In this document: positions 17,755 to 26,893 of the stretch, one piece after another | Layout of the letters: each line of letters starts with the position of its first letter | Numbering within the stretch: position 1 is the first letter of the stretch | Assembly: GCF_004023625.1 (NCBI RefSeq) | Contig: NZ_RPDJ01000001.1 | Span: forward strand, 496,001-560,000 | Reading direction: 5' to 3' | Source: Streptomyces cavernae | Lineage (GTDB): Bacteria; Actinomycetota; Actinomycetes; Streptomycetales; Streptomycetaceae | DNA: 64,000 nt | Position numbers and translations under genes: made by a program | The notes under the pieces: generated by a model | Told to the model about the DNA's origin: nothing | Database searches by the model: none | The model's input: only the letters and a program-made list of their open reading frames with translations

Positions 17755-18458
17755 GGGCCGTATTCGAGAGGTGGCCGATCGGGTAGGAGATGTGGGTGTG
17801 CTCCACAAGCTTGGGCCGGGTGGTCGTGCCGGAAGTGAAGTAGAGGAGGAGACGGTCCGTACTCGCGTTGCCCGGGTGAGTATTGGCCGCACGTGCTGCA
17901 TCACAGGCCATGTCGTGGGCGTCGGCATAGCGGAGCCAGCCGTCCGGCCGAGCCTTGTCCCCGACAGCGAACCGGAGATAGTCGCCAGGGACGCCCTCGA
18001 ACTTGTGCCCATCGGCCGGATTGCAGATGACCGCGCGAGCCGAGCTGCTTCAAGGCGATCGATGAGGTCGAGGTGCCGACGGCAGTGGTCGTCGGCATGA
18101 TAACGGCCCCCAGTCGAATGAGTGCCAGCATGCTCTCCCGCAGCTCGACCTGATTGCCGAGCATCACAACGACGCTGTCTCCGCGGCGTACGCCCTGTGC
18201 CGCCAGGTAGACAGCCACCTTGTCGGAGCGATAGGCCATGTCGTGGAGCGTGTAGGACGCTGTCGAGCCGTGCTCCTCAGCCAGCACGAGGGCCGGCCGC
18301 TGGTTGCCACGCGCAATGGCGTCGAACCAGTCGAAGGCGAAATTGAAGGCCGGGCCGACGTCGGGCCAATGGAAACTCGTCGCCACCTCGTCGTAGGCAG
18401 TGCGCACGTGCAGCAGGTGGTCACGGGCTTCACGGAGGGCGGCGGTGGCGTTGGTCAT
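17755..18458 (-). pseudogene. Acyl-CoA synthetase, N-terminal fragment with frameshifts
   Basis: The minus strand begins with a normal-looking start, MTNATAALREARDHLLHVRT, then AYDEVATSFHWPDVGPAFNF and GDSVVVMLGNQVELRESMLA. The frame is lost near 18060. Fragments in other frames then spell the region before the P-loop and the P-loop itself, DRLLLYFTSGTTTRPKLVEH, after which all similarity stops. The C-terminal two thirds are missing. It lies 101 bp downstream of the aldoxime dehydratase on the same strand. In other actinobacterial aldoxime-nitrile clusters an acyl-CoA synthetase is a known last enzyme, so the pathway here may have lost its dedicated ligase. Confidence 0.78.
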
Positions 18459-18559
18459 GGGGCTCTTCGTTCGTCCTGGATCGAAGAGAGTTGGCGGTCG
18501 GTTGCCGAGCCGAGCGCGGGCTCCGCACAGCAACCGACCGGGGATGAGGAGAGTGGTCC

Positions 18560-19621
18560 TCAGACACTCGCCGGCACCACCGCGTCCCGCATCATCCCGG
18601 TGAGCGGGTGGCAGTTGATGTACTCGAAGAGCTGGTCCTTGCCATCGGAGACCGAGACCTCGTGGTAGAGGCGAAGCTTCTCCAGACCGGCCACGACCTT
18701 GAAGAACGTGACGAAGATGCGCAGGTGCGTCGGGTGGGACTCTGCCCACCGCTCGAGTTGGTCCAGGGACCGCCAGTGCCCGATGTCGTAGCTCTCGTCG
18801 AGTTCGTTGCCGTCGAGGTCGATGCTGCGGACGAAGCGGTTGCTGTAGCAGCCGACCGTCTCGCCGTTGTCGCGCAGGAAGTCCATACCGGCTTCCAGGC
18901 TCGGCAGGATCTCGTCGAGGTAGAGGTTCCGCTCGGCCTCGCCTGCGGCGCGCCAGTCCTGGCCCGACCGGATCAGGGCGATGTTGTCGTGGCCTCGAAC
19001 GATCACACGGCCACCCTGGGACGGGTCACCCGAGATGATGGCGAGCCCGTCGTCGGGCTGCATCCAGTCGGTCTGCGAGAGCGGAATGCGGTCACGCATC
19101 GAGCCCCAATACCCGTGCTCGCTGATCTCACCACTGCACGTGCCCATCACACCACCGATACCGGGGAAGTCCTCGGTGAAGGCGTAGAGCGTCTCGAACT
19201 GGTCGACGCGTGGCGCGACGATCTCGCGGAAGTAGCCGAGACCCTCGGTGAGGCGCTCGTCGGAGCTCCACCAGCCGTTGACCTCATCCGAGCGCAGCCA
19301 ACGGCAGTACGCCGCCGGGTCCGCCCAGTAAGCGACGACCATCAGGTTGTGGTGGTTCTGGTTGTCGACGTGGTCGGTCAGGTCGTGATGGATCGGCCCG
19401 TCGGCCAGGGCGAAGCTTTCAACGATGTGCCGCAGTGCCGCGAGCGCCTTCGGCCGCTGCGAGTCCTCGGCGTACTGAACACCGAAGTAGGCCATGACGA
19501 CCTGCTGGAGCGACTGGTCCGCGCGTGCGACGAACATCGGGAAGGGCGGCTGGTAGTCGTCAGCGACGCGCCGTGACAGCGTGCGCGGGCACCGGAGGTG
19601 GGTGTCGATCGCGGATTCCAT
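18560..19621 (-). CDS. oxd: Aldoxime dehydratase (phenylacetaldoxime-dehydratase type)
   Basis: A 353-residue haem enzyme that dehydrates aldoximes to nitriles. Its start, MESAIDTHLRCPRTLSRRVA, and conserved blocks match the Oxd family: YQPPFPMFVARADQSL, FYGVQ-like FGVQYAEDS, TDHVDNQNHHNLMVVAYWAD, GYWGSMRDRIPLSQTD and the C-terminal WAESHPTHLRIFVTFFK. The last carries the histidine-rich segment expected near the active-site haem. Length agrees with characterised Oxd proteins. AAGGAA precedes the ATG; the longer in-frame extension upstream is not conserved. It is transcribed with the cobalt transport and nitrile hydratase genes further upstream and supplies nitrile to them. Confidence 0.9.
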   Translation of the reverse strand: MESAIDTHLRCPRTLSRRVADDYQPPFPMFVARADQSLQQVVMAYFGVQYAEDSQRPKALAALRHIVESFALADGPIHHDLTDHVDNQNHHNLMVVAYWADPAAYCRWLRSDEVNGWWSSDERLTEGLGYFREIVAPRVDQFETLYAFTEDFPGIGGVMGTCSGEISEHGYWGSMRDRIPLSQTDWMQPDDGLAIISGDPSQGGRVIVRGHDNIALIRSGQDWRAAGEAERNLYLDEILPSLEAGMDFLRDNGETVGCYSNRFVRSIDLDGNELDESYDIGHWRSLDQLERWAESHPTHLRIFVTFFKVVAGLEKLRLYHEVSVSDGKDQLFEYINCHPLTGMMRDAVVPASV

Positions 19622-19682
19622 GAGTTCCTTCTTCAAGTGGGCGAACAGCGAAAGGGGTACTGGTGGCCTTGGCGGCCACCGG

Positions 19683-20090
19683 TCACCAGCCGGCGAGGGG
19701 CGAGCGGTGGGCAGCGGACTGAGGGTTGGCGTCGCCGAGGTCGTCGGGCGGCTCGGCAATCCCGGGCCCGCCTCGGCGGACCCACTCGGCGATCACGCGG
19801 GCTCGCTCAAGCGTGTTGACCTTCTGGATCCACACCGGTCGGGCGCCCGCGCGTCGTGCGTCCGGAGACGGGTTGACGACAACGACGTTGGAGAGTGCGC
19901 ACTGCCACAGGCAGTCGGTGCTCACCAGCTCGGTGCCGCTCCCGCTCTCGTGCGCCAGGATCTCGGCAATGCCGTCGTGATCCACATCAGGGTGCTTGCG
20001 CCGGGTGCCGCAGCAGCAACCCCGACACATCCTGATCCGCAGGCCCTGGCCGGGGCGAGGCTCCGTCTTCGCGGCTGACGTCGCGGTCAC
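19683..20090 (-). CDS. (2Fe-2S) ferredoxin-domain protein of the cobalt/nitrile operon
   Basis: A protein of about 135 residues from a GTG start 7 bases beyond the CbtA stop, with GAGG spaced well. The thioredoxin-like 2Fe-2S signature is MCRGCCCGTRRKHPDVDHDG, followed by a second pair of cysteines in STDCLWQCALSNVVVVNPSP, typical of the DUF1636-like ferredoxin fold. Short proteins of this kind often follow CbtA/CbtB cobalt transporters in actinomycetes. It may act in metal delivery or redox maturation of nitrile hydratase, but that is inference. It lies between CbtA and aldoxime dehydratase in the same direction. Confidence 0.7.
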   Translation of the reverse strand: MTATSAAKTEPRPGQGLRIRMCRGCCCGTRRKHPDVDHDGIAEILAHESGSGTELVSTDCLWQCALSNVVVVNPSPDARRAGARPVWIQKVNTLERARVIAEWVRRGGPGIAEPPDDLGDANPQSAAHRSPLAGW

Positions 20091-20097
20091 GTTCGCC

Positions 20098-20865
20098 TCA
20101 CCCGGAGGCGAACTGAGCGGAAGGCAGGGCACCGACCCCCCTCCGGGCACGAGCAACGGCCTGCGAGAGGTACCCGAAGACACCGCCCATGACCAGCCAC
20201 ATCACACCCATCTGGGCAAGGGAGCCGACCCTGAAGTTCCAGATCAACCGAGCGGGCACGTCGGAGGGAATCGGGTCGGCAACGTCAGGGATCACCCAGA
20301 CCAGAACGATCGAACCAACGAGGGCGAGCGCCGTGGCGGCGACGACCCTAAGCCCAGGCTCGAAACGCTTCACCCGTGCCAAGGCGGTCACCGCTGCCGT
20401 GAGCACGATCGCGCAGAAGATCGTTCCGATGTAAGTCACGGTCCGGGCATTGACGGTGGCCGGGTCACCGACCGCCGGCGGATTGGCCGGGATGACGAGC
20501 GCCGGTGCGAGGGTGCACGCGGCGAACCCGAGGCCGGCGAGAGCAATCGCCGAACCGGCGGCAGAGCGCCCCGGCACTCGATCACCGAGGAAACGACGGA
20601 CCAGCGCGAAGGCGATACCGATCAGGGTTCCGACGACCAGAACGGTGAGCAGTCCGAACCCGACCTGCTCCGCCCTGGAGACGACCACGTCGGACGTGTG
20701 ACCGTGATCGGCGTGATCCGTCGCCGACTTGGCGTCCTCGATCGCGATCGCAGCGCGGATGGACGGCTCGACGAGCCAATACTGAACAGCGGCACCGGCA
20801 CCGCCGGCCACGGCGCCCGCCAGGGTGCCGTAGCCGATGGTGCGGCCTACGGTCATCACGGCCAT
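20098..20865 (-). CDS. cbtA: CbtA-like cobalt transporter subunit
   Basis: A 255-residue integral membrane protein with about five to six hydrophobic helices. The first is near the N-terminus (TIGYGTLAGAVAGGAGAAVQYW). A His/Asp-rich external loop HADHGHTSD near residue 50 could bind metal. CbtA works with CbtB as a cobalt uptake system, usually under B12 riboswitch control. No riboswitch is apparent here. The context is a cobalt nitrile hydratase, so it probably feeds that enzyme. GGGAGG lies ahead of the ATG, and CbtB ends 15 bp upstream. Confidence 0.85.
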   Translation of the reverse strand: MAVMTVGRTIGYGTLAGAVAGGAGAAVQYWLVEPSIRAAIAIEDAKSATDHADHGHTSDVVVSRAEQVGFGLLTVLVVGTLIGIAFALVRRFLGDRVPGRSAAGSAIALAGLGFAACTLAPALVIPANPPAVGDPATVNARTVTYIGTIFCAIVLTAAVTALARVKRFEPGLRVVAATALALVGSIVLVWVIPDVADPIPSDVPARLIWNFRVGSLAQMGVMWLVMGGVFGYLSQAVARARRGVGALPSAQFASG

Positions 20866-20880
20866 GGGAGTCGACCTCCC

Positions 20881-21078
20881 TCAGTGGCACGGCACGCCGA
20901 GAGCGTGACGCGCGTCGTGCGTGGCCTCGTGCAGGTAGTGCGCAGCCCCGGACGGGATGAGAAGTCCGTTCTCCTGCAGGAGGAAGAGGACGGTCAGCAG
21001 GGCGAACACGGCGAGCGTGATGCTGAGGACGGTGGTCACGACGGGCTCGTTCGCGACCGCGGTATTGCTGTGTGCCAT
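20881..21078 (-). CDS. cbtB: CbtB-like cobalt transporter subunit
   Basis: A 65-residue single-span membrane protein. A hydrophobic helix (TTVLSITLAVFALLTVLFLL) is followed by the histidine-rich tail HYLHEATHDARHALGVPCH, the family hallmark that is thought to bind cobalt. AAGGAG precedes the ATG. It is located between the nitrile hydratase accessory gene and CbtA on the same strand, so metal uptake is co-transcribed with the enzyme that needs it. Confidence 0.85.
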   Translation of the reverse strand: MAHSNTAVANEPVVTTVLSITLAVFALLTVLFLLQENGLLIPSGAAHYLHEATHDARHALGVPCH

Positions 21079-21096
21079 GTCGGCGACTCCTTCAGG

Positions 21097-21543
21097 TCAG
21101 ACCCCTGCCGGGGTGGCGGGGAAGATGGCGATCGGCTCGGTGTGGGCCTCGTGGTGGTTGCGGTTGGGCGGCTCGGCCAGGACCTGAACGACCCGTTGGC
21201 CGAGGTTGGACCTGGCCATGACGCCGTGCTGGGACATGACGTCCTCGAGCGCCGTCACCCAGTGCTCGTAGTACGACCACTTCGCACCGCTCTCAGCCGC
21301 AGTGGTCTCCCACTCCTGGATCGAGGAGATCAACGCACCCTGGAATTCGGACCAGTCGAACTTCAACGACTTGTGGGCAGCGACCGCCATCGCGAAGGCG
21401 CGGATCTCCCACGGGAACTCGAAGCCCAGCTCGCTCGGATCAGCGACGGGCATCCCGCAGAGGAGCTCCTCGACCTCGCGGCGGGACTCCCCCCGTGCCG
21501 TAGCACTTGCGTACGGTTCCGGAAGCGTGGCCGCGGTTGTCAC
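21097..21543 (-). CDS. Nitrile hydratase accessory (activator) protein
   Basis: A 148-residue protein with the N-terminal-beta-subunit-like fold of nitrile hydratase activators: [36 protein letters not shown], and [20 protein letters not shown], the last resembling the beta subunit itself. In cobalt-type enzymes such proteins carry or swap in the metallated alpha subunit (self-subunit swapping chaperone). Its ATG overlaps the alpha-subunit stop (ATGA), giving the order beta-alpha-activator usual in actinobacteria. Confidence 0.85.
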   Translation of the reverse strand: MTTAATLPEPYASATARGESRREVEELLCGMPVADPSELGFEFPWEIRAFAMAVAAHKSLKFDWSEFQGALISSIQEWETTAAESGAKWSYYEHWVTALEDVMSQHGVMARSNLGQRVVQVLAEPPNRNHHEAHTEPIAIFPATPAGV

Positions 21544-22142
21544 GATGCGACCTGAGCGACCGGACCGACGCCGATCATCGAGTCACGGGTGACGAGTTCG
21601 GCGAGTCGCTCCTCGCTCCACCCGTCGGTGCCGGCCGGGCGCTGCGGAAGCACCCAGTAGCGCATCTCGCTGCTGGAGTCCCAGACGCGGACCTCGACAC
21701 TCTCCGGGACGGTGAAGTCGAAGGAGTCGCTGAGGACCTTGCGGGGCTCGCGTGTGATGGCGGCACGGTACTGCGGGTCCTTGTACCAGTTCGGCGGCAG
21801 TCCGAGGACGGGCCACGGGTAGCAGGAGCAGAGGGTGCACACAATGATGTTGTGCACGTCGTCGGTGTTCTCGACGACGAACATGTCCTCGCCCTGGAGG
21901 CCGCTGATACCGAGTTCTTTGCAAGCCTCGGAGGCGTCCTCGACCAGGCGAGCCTTGAACTCCGGGTCACTCCACGCCTTGGCCACGACCTTCGCGCCGA
22001 GCTGAGGGCCGACCTCGTGCTCGTAGATCTCGACCATGCGGTCGATGGCCTGGGTCGTCATGACGCCCTGCTCGATGAGCATGGACTCGAGCGCCTTGAC
22101 TCGAGCGGCGATCTCTTCCTGGGTACGGATCTTGGCGCTCAC
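21540..22142 (-). CDS. Cobalt-type nitrile hydratase, alpha subunit
   Basis: A 200-residue subunit that binds the low-spin metal and hydrates nitriles to amides. The metal motif is [20 protein letters not shown] with cysteines at 102, 105 and 107. The Thr after the first Cys (CTLCSC rather than CSLCSC) is the known mark of cobalt over iron enzymes. The N-terminal half has the usual [20 protein letters not shown] helix and [20 protein letters not shown]. It overlaps the beta gene upstream by four bases. The CbtA/CbtB genes downstream agree with cobalt. Confidence 0.95.
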   Translation of the reverse strand: MSAKIRTQEEIAARVKALESMLIEQGVMTTQAIDRMVEIYEHEVGPQLGAKVVAKAWSDPEFKARLVEDASEACKELGISGLQGEDMFVVENTDDVHNIIVCTLCSCYPWPVLGLPPNWYKDPQYRAAITREPRKVLSDSFDFTVPESVEVRVWDSSSEMRYWVLPQRPAGTDGWSEERLAELVTRDSMIGVGPVAQVAS

Positions 22143-22858
22143 GCGACAGCTCCTTCGGCGTTGGCGGCCGCGGGGCCGGCGAGCTCGATGTAGGGGTCCC
22201 AGACGTCGAAGCAGACGGAACCGTTGGGCTCGGCGTGCTCAGCACCCCAGAGCTCTTCGTTGGTGAATCGGACGGTGTAGACGTGCTCGGGGTGCTCGCC
22301 GAGTCCGTTGCCCGCGGTGTCGGGGTAGATGAACGTGCCGTGCGCCAGGACGACCTCACCGACGGCGCCACGGATGTAGCGGGCGCGGCGCGTGTGGCCC
22401 TTCGGAGCCGACCGGTCGACCCGAACGATGTCGCCCACCTTGAAGCGAGCAGCCTTGTCGGACTCACGCTTCGCGGTCGCACCGACCGGGACGACCGCCT
22501 CGACGAACGCGAGCAGCTCCGGGTCGTCCTGGTGCTGCGGCAACGGAGCTTCCGGTTTGGCCAGGTAGTGAGCGGTCCGGCGGTCGAGCTCGGCCATGTC
22601 GAGCTTGCCCAGCTTCTCTCCGAAGTGTTCGACGGTGTGCACCCAGTGCTCGTAGTACGGCGACTTCAGGTAGACAGCCGGGTCGATGAGCTCGATTCCG
22701 TGGCGGAACTCGTCGACGCCGAAGAACCCTGCGCGAAAGCACATGGCGAACATCGGAAAGACGGCCTTCTCCCATGCGGCGCGGAAAACCGGTTCGTGCT
22801 CAGGGACGATTACGGGGCCGATGCCGTCGGTACCGGCGAGGTCGAATACACCGTTCAT
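22139..22858 (-). CDS. Nitrile hydratase, beta subunit
   Basis: A 239-residue subunit opening [20 protein letters not shown], the canonical beta-subunit start. [20 protein letters not shown] and [14 protein letters not shown] follow. The C-terminal SH3-like barrel contains [20 protein letters not shown] and [20 protein letters not shown]. The first in-frame codon is a GTG nine bases earlier, but it would abut the AAGGAG box, so the ATG at 22858 is preferred. It is the second gene of the operon after the amidase, 12 bp downstream of it. Confidence 0.94.
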   Translation of the reverse strand: MNGVFDLAGTDGIGPVIVPEHEPVFRAAWEKAVFPMFAMCFRAGFFGVDEFRHGIELIDPAVYLKSPYYEHWVHTVEHFGEKLGKLDMAELDRRTAHYLAKPEAPLPQHQDDPELLAFVEAVVPVGATAKRESDKAARFKVGDIVRVDRSAPKGHTRRARYIRGAVGEVVLAHGTFIYPDTAGNGLGEHPEHVYTVRFTNEELWGAEHAEPNGSVCFDVWDPYIELAGPAAANAEGAVA

Positions 22859-22870
22859 TCGGGTCACTCC

Positions 22871-24391
22871 TTAACTGTGCTCGGGGCGCGTGAGCGTTCC
22901 GAGCGTCTGCTCGAAGGCGTGCGCTGCCTGCAGGACCGATGCGTCGCTGAATCGCTTGGCGATGACCATGAGGCCGACGGGAAGGCCCTCGCTCAGGCCG
23001 GCGGGGATCGTGCAGGCCGGGTGACCAGTCACGTCGAAGGGCGCTGTGTTGGCCACCATGTCCAGTGCTCGCGTCACGATCTCCTCGGCCGATGCGTCGG
23101 CAGCGGGGATGAGGCTGGCCGTGATCGGGAGGGTCGGCATGACGATGACGTCGTACTGGTCAAGAACCTTGTCGTACGCGGCCGCGAGCACCGACTCAAG
23201 GTTGCGCGCCTTGCCGTAGCTCGCGCCGTACCCATGGCGGAGGGCGTATGTGCCACCGAGCGCCACGAGCTTGACCGTCTCCGAGAACGCAGCCGGGTTC
23301 TGGCGCCACCGCTCGCCGTAGAAGGCCATCAGGTCGGGGTCATAAGCGCCCTTCCAATTGAGGCCGTAGGCGTTGCCGTCCACCATCTGCCAGGTCGCTC
23401 CCTCGACCGAGATCACGTCCCAGATGGCGGCGCCGTGCTTGTGCCACGGGATCGAGACGTCTTCGGCGAGGTGGTCGGCGGCGGTCAGACGCTCGATCGC
23501 AGCCCGTACGACCGCGTTCACCCCCGGGTCGGAGTTGGCCTGATCGAAGCCCTCAGTGACAACACCGATCCGAAGACCACGGTCGAGTTCGCCCAGTGCG
23601 GCTACATAGTCGGCGCCGGTCACACCCGTTGGCTGGCGCGGGTCGAGACCGTCAGCCCCAGCGATCACCGTCAGCATGGCCGCGGCGTCGGCGACCGTCG
23701 GAGCGATGGGACCGAGGTGATCAATCGTCTGTTCGATCGGGAAGCCGCCGGTGTAGGGCACCAGGCCGAAGGTCGGCTTGTGGCCCACCACCCCACAGAA
23801 GGCTGACGGGATGCGGATCGAACCACCCTGGTCACCACCCAGGGCGAGATCGACCTCACCCGCGGCGACCAGCGCCGCGCTGCCGCTCGAGGAGCCGCCC
23901 GCGGTGCGCTTGGTGTCCCACGGGTTGCGGATCGGTCCGGTCTTCGCCGTGTGAGACGCGCCGGAGAAGCAGAGGTCTTCACACACGGACTTGCCGGCGA
24001 TCGTGGCACCGGCATCGAGCAGGCGAGTGACGACGGTGGCGTCCGTCTTCGGGACGAAGCCGCGCACCGTCTCCGAGCCGTTCATCATCGGGACGCCGGC
24101 AACAGCAATGTTGTCCTTGATCGCGACCCGGCGGCCCGCCAGCGGGCCGGACTCAGTCGTGCGAAGGTCGGTCTTGACGTACCACGCCCCAAGGGGGTTG
24201 TCAGCCGGCTCCGACCAGTCCCGCTCGGGCGCCTTGGGCGCTACCTCACGCTCGTAGAGCTCGTCGACGACCGACCACGATCCCAGCAGTCCGCTCGTAG
24301 CGGCGTGGTAGAAGTCCAGGTCGTGCTCGGCGATGCCGAGCTTCAGGTCATGGGCGAGGTCTTCGACCGCTCGGCGAGATGGCAACTCCAT
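22871..24391 (-). CDS. Amidase (amidase-signature family)
   Basis: A 506-residue amidase-signature enzyme that hydrolyses the amide made by nitrile hydratase to the carboxylic acid and ammonia. The Ser-cisSer-Lys triad can be placed: Lys-92 in RRVAIKDNIAVAGVPM, the Ser run in TAGGSSSGSAA (167-169) and nucleophile Ser-191 in GGDQGGSIRIPSAFCG. It is the promoter-proximal gene of the aldoxime-nitrile operon. The ATG at 24391 follows AAGGAAGAG; the 35-codon upstream extension is not family-like. Neighbouring enantioselective amidases of nitrile clusters have the same length. Confidence 0.93.
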   Translation of the reverse strand: MELPSRRAVEDLAHDLKLGIAEHDLDFYHAATSGLLGSWSVVDELYEREVAPKAPERDWSEPADNPLGAWYVKTDLRTTESGPLAGRRVAIKDNIAVAGVPMMNGSETVRGFVPKTDATVVTRLLDAGATIAGKSVCEDLCFSGASHTAKTGPIRNPWDTKRTAGGSSSGSAALVAAGEVDLALGGDQGGSIRIPSAFCGVVGHKPTFGLVPYTGGFPIEQTIDHLGPIAPTVADAAAMLTVIAGADGLDPRQPTGVTGADYVAALGELDRGLRIGVVTEGFDQANSDPGVNAVVRAAIERLTAADHLAEDVSIPWHKHGAAIWDVISVEGATWQMVDGNAYGLNWKGAYDPDLMAFYGERWRQNPAAFSETVKLVALGGTYALRHGYGASYGKARNLESVLAAAYDKVLDQYDVIVMPTLPITASLIPAADASAEEIVTRALDMVANTAPFDVTGHPACTIPAGLSEGLPVGLMVIAKRFSDASVLQAAHAFEQTLGTLTRPEHS

Positions 24392-24650
24392 GGGACGCTC
24401 TCTTCCTTGTTCGTACGGATCTTCGTCCCGGACGACATGAGATCCTCGGGGCGTCACTGCCAAGGCGGATGCACTTACGTCCTGGCGGAGGAGCAAACGA
24501 CCCCCGAAGTGCCCGCGTCAACGGCGGACAGTGGCCTGGAGCGGGTTTGGATTGCCACAGTCAAGGCATGTGCAGACATGGACAATCTCGACCCCGAACC
24601 GCCCCCAAACCGGGGTTGACGAGGTCGGAACGGACAGAGCACGATGAGCC
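24392..24650. promoter_or_regulatory. Divergent control region between the nitrile operon and an AraC gene
   Basis: The 259-bp gap contains the promoters of both the amidase-led operon and the AraC gene. Notable elements are a CATGTGCAGACATG near-palindrome around 24568 and an inverted run of C/G near 24590-24617. An AraC-type activator usually binds half-sites here, but no direct repeat pair is clear enough to name. Confidence 0.5.
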
Positions 24651-25613
24651 ATGCCCGATTCGTTCGAGATCGATACTGCGAATCGACCCGCAGCGGAGCG
24701 GACCGAATACTGGCGCTCCAGCGTCTGTGATCAGTTCGTCCCTCTGGCCGTGCAGCCAACCGTCAGCGAGCTACACGGTCGCGTCGCGGGTGCGACCATC
24801 GCCGAGACCCGACTGCGGCGGATTCGCGCGAGCCAGCATGTCTTCGACCGACGCGCATCGGACATCAGGGCCGGCGACCCGGAGGTCCTTCACGTCTTGT
24901 CCATGGACCATGGCCACTACTGCCAGGTGGAGCAGGACGGGCGGACGGCGATGGTGAAACCCGGTGACCTCCTGCTGTACGACAGTTCACGACCGTTCCG
25001 ATTCGCGACGTCAGGAGCCTTCCAGTTCACCATCGGCCTCCTCCCCAAGCGGCTATTGCCGCTGCCCGAGAAGGTGCTCGCCGATCGAACGGCGCGCGTT
25101 GCGCCCCTTGCGGATGGGGTCGGCGCGGCACTCGGCGCGCTACTCACCTCACTGGCCAGGGGAAGTGCGGATCTTTCGGATCCCAGCCAACAGGTCGCGA
25201 TTCAGCATGCGCTGGTCAGTTTGTCTGTCGCGTTCATGTCCGGCGATGGAGCGGTGGGGAGCCCGCCGTCCGTGCATCTGTCCCTGGCGAAGTCGTTCAT
25301 CGTGCGACACCTCGGCGAACCCGCACTCGCTCCCGCCGACGTCGCCGTTGCTTGCGGTGTTTCCCTCAGCTACCTGCATCGCCTCTTCGCCAACGACGGG
25401 ACGACCATTGTCGGCTACCTGCGCGAGCAACGACTCCAGGGGGCTCATCGAGACCTGACGACTGCGCTGGTGGACGAACCCGTCTTGCTGGTCGGTCGCC
25501 GCTGGGGCATCCCCGACCCCGCCCACTTCAACCGGGTCTTCAAGAAGCGTTTTGGGATGACTCCTGGCGAAGCCCGTCGTTTCGCGCGCACCCCAACCCC
25601 GTCGGCTGGCTAA
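24651..25613 (+). CDS. AraC-family regulator of the nitrile operon (probable)
   Basis: A 320-residue regulator with an AraC-binding-like-2 domain at the N-terminus: RTEYWRSSVCDQFVPLAVQP, then MVKPGDLLLYDSSRPFRFAT. The C-terminal double HTH includes LAPADVAVACGVSLSYLHRL and HFNRVFKKRFGMTPGEARRF. Regulators of this class control aldoxime dehydratase-nitrile hydratase clusters in Rhodococcus and relatives. Here it is divergent from the amidase gene, the expected position. It probably activates the operon when aldoxime, nitrile or amide is present. Confidence 0.88.
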   Translation: MPDSFEIDTANRPAAERTEYWRSSVCDQFVPLAVQPTVSELHGRVAGATIAETRLRRIRASQHVFDRRASDIRAGDPEVLHVLSMDHGHYCQVEQDGRTAMVKPGDLLLYDSSRPFRFATSGAFQFTIGLLPKRLLPLPEKVLADRTARVAPLADGVGAALGALLTSLARGSADLSDPSQQVAIQHALVSLSVAFMSGDGAVGSPPSVHLSLAKSFIVRHLGEPALAPADVAVACGVSLSYLHRLFANDGTTIVGYLREQRLQGAHRDLTTALVDEPVLLVGRRWGIPDPAHFNRVFKKRFGMTPGEARRFARTPTPSAG

Positions 25614-25829
25614 GAGGACGTTCACGCTGCTGACGTGCAGGTTCGGCTGATCCAAGAAGAGGCCCAACAGCGGTGGTCTGTGGCACGCGGTTCGTCAGTC
25701 ATCGACCGCGACGACGGCGAAGAAGGCCCCGGCCAGGGCGACGAGAAGAAATCTCGGGAGTGCGCTGAACCATCTTTCACCGCGGCCCCGACCGGAGACG
25801 AACTCGACCGGCTCGGAGCCGGCCTAGGC

Positions 25830-26137
25830 ACGCGGCGTCCTGCTCCGCGCTGGATTCGAAGAGGATCTGTAGTCCCACACAGATACCCAGGAACGGCATC
25901 CCGTCGTCCACCACTCGAGGCCGAAGGGCTTCGGGCCGGCCGGCCTTGGCGAGGTACTCCATCGTGGTACCTGCTGATCCGACACCGGGCAGGACAACCC
26001 GGTCCACACTGCCGAGTTCATGGGGCGCCGGCATCAGACGATTTGGGCGCCCAGAGCGTTCAGAGCCTGCACCACGCTCTGAGAGCTTCCGCTCGTGTAG
26101 TCAGTCACGCCGGTGATCGGCCGGTCGCGATTGCTCA
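25830..26137 (-). pseudogene. HisH-like glutamine amidotransferase fragment
   Basis: The minus strand starts MSNRDRPITGVTDYTSGSSQ, then SVVQALNALGAQIV and a stop. A frame shift leads to HELGSVDRVVLPGVGSAGTT, then GMPFLGICVGLQILFESSAE and QDAACLG. This is the first half of the HisH subunit of imidazole glycerol phosphate synthase, including the nucleophile Cys of LGICVGLQ. The second half with the catalytic His/Glu is gone. A housekeeping-type gene copy broken by frameshift and truncation here is presumably a dead duplicate. Confidence 0.75.
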
Positions 26138-26316
26138 TTGGAGCGTCAAACCGAGGTCCCGTCACAGAGCGGACCCGGTCGGGTATGCGACTCAGCGTAT
26201 GAAGTTGCATGCTCGTCGTAGCCGATCACAGGTGTCGCGCTCGGGGTAATCTGACAGACCAGCTACGGGCCACGAAGCCAGACGCTCAAGGGACCCGCCC
26301 CGCTAGGTGTTGCGGG

Positions 26317-26893
26317 TCATGACGTTGTTGACGGTGAGTCTGGGGCGGTCGGCGGGGCGGGATCGGCGGTCGACGGTCTGGCGCGGACGATGGCTTGGTC
26401 TCCCCGTGGACCGAACAGGTGCAGGATCTCCACAGTGCTCGTGTCCGCGGGGCCGAACCAGTGTGGCTCGGTGGTGTCGAACTCGGCCACTTCGCCGGGC
26501 CGCAGCGTGAAGTCCTGCGCCCCGAGGATGAGGCGCAGCCGACCAGCGAGGACGTAGAGCCATTCATAGCCCTCGTGGGTGACCAGTTCAGGCTGGCGGG
26601 GTGACAGCACCTGCTTGAAGACCTGCACTCGGCCTGGGTACTGCGTCAGGGGCACGAGGACGCTTCCGCGCCCCTTGTGCAGGGGCCGGAGGTGCACCCG
26701 AGGGTCACCGCTGGCCGGCGCCGCCACCAGCTGGTCGAGTGCGACGTGGTGCGCCCGTGCCAGCGGGATGAGCAGGTCCAGAGTCGGGCGCCGCTTGCCC
26801 GATTCCACCCGGGACAGCGTGCTGACGGAGATCCCGGTCGTGGTCGCGAGTGCCTCGAGTGTGAGTCTCCGTTCCTGGCGCAGCCGGGGCCCG
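26317..26893 (-). pseudogene. XRE-cupin regulator lacking its N-terminus
   Basis: The frame encodes most of an XRE helix-turn-helix (LRQERRLTLEALATTTGISV, then STLSRVESGKRRPTLDLLIP) and a C-terminal cupin (THEGYEWLYVLAGRLRLILG, LRPGEVAEFDTTEPHWFG). The first dozen residues and start codon are missing. At 26893 the sequence passes directly into a divergent transporter that also lacks its beginning. The frame stays open upstream only as antisense to that transporter. Such regulators normally repress a divergent exporter, so the pair was probably one unit before a deletion. Confidence 0.75.

Noticed and set aside
19996..21555. 519-codon plus-strand ORF across the cobalt transporter region
   Set aside because: The minus strand encodes CbtA, CbtB and the accessory protein with clear motifs and ribosome sites; the plus frame is Gly/Asp/Arg-rich shadow.
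24392..24650. B12 riboswitch upstream of the nitrile/cobalt operon
   Set aside because: I looked for the conserved B12-box-like sequence and found none by eye; a covariance search would be needed to settle it.
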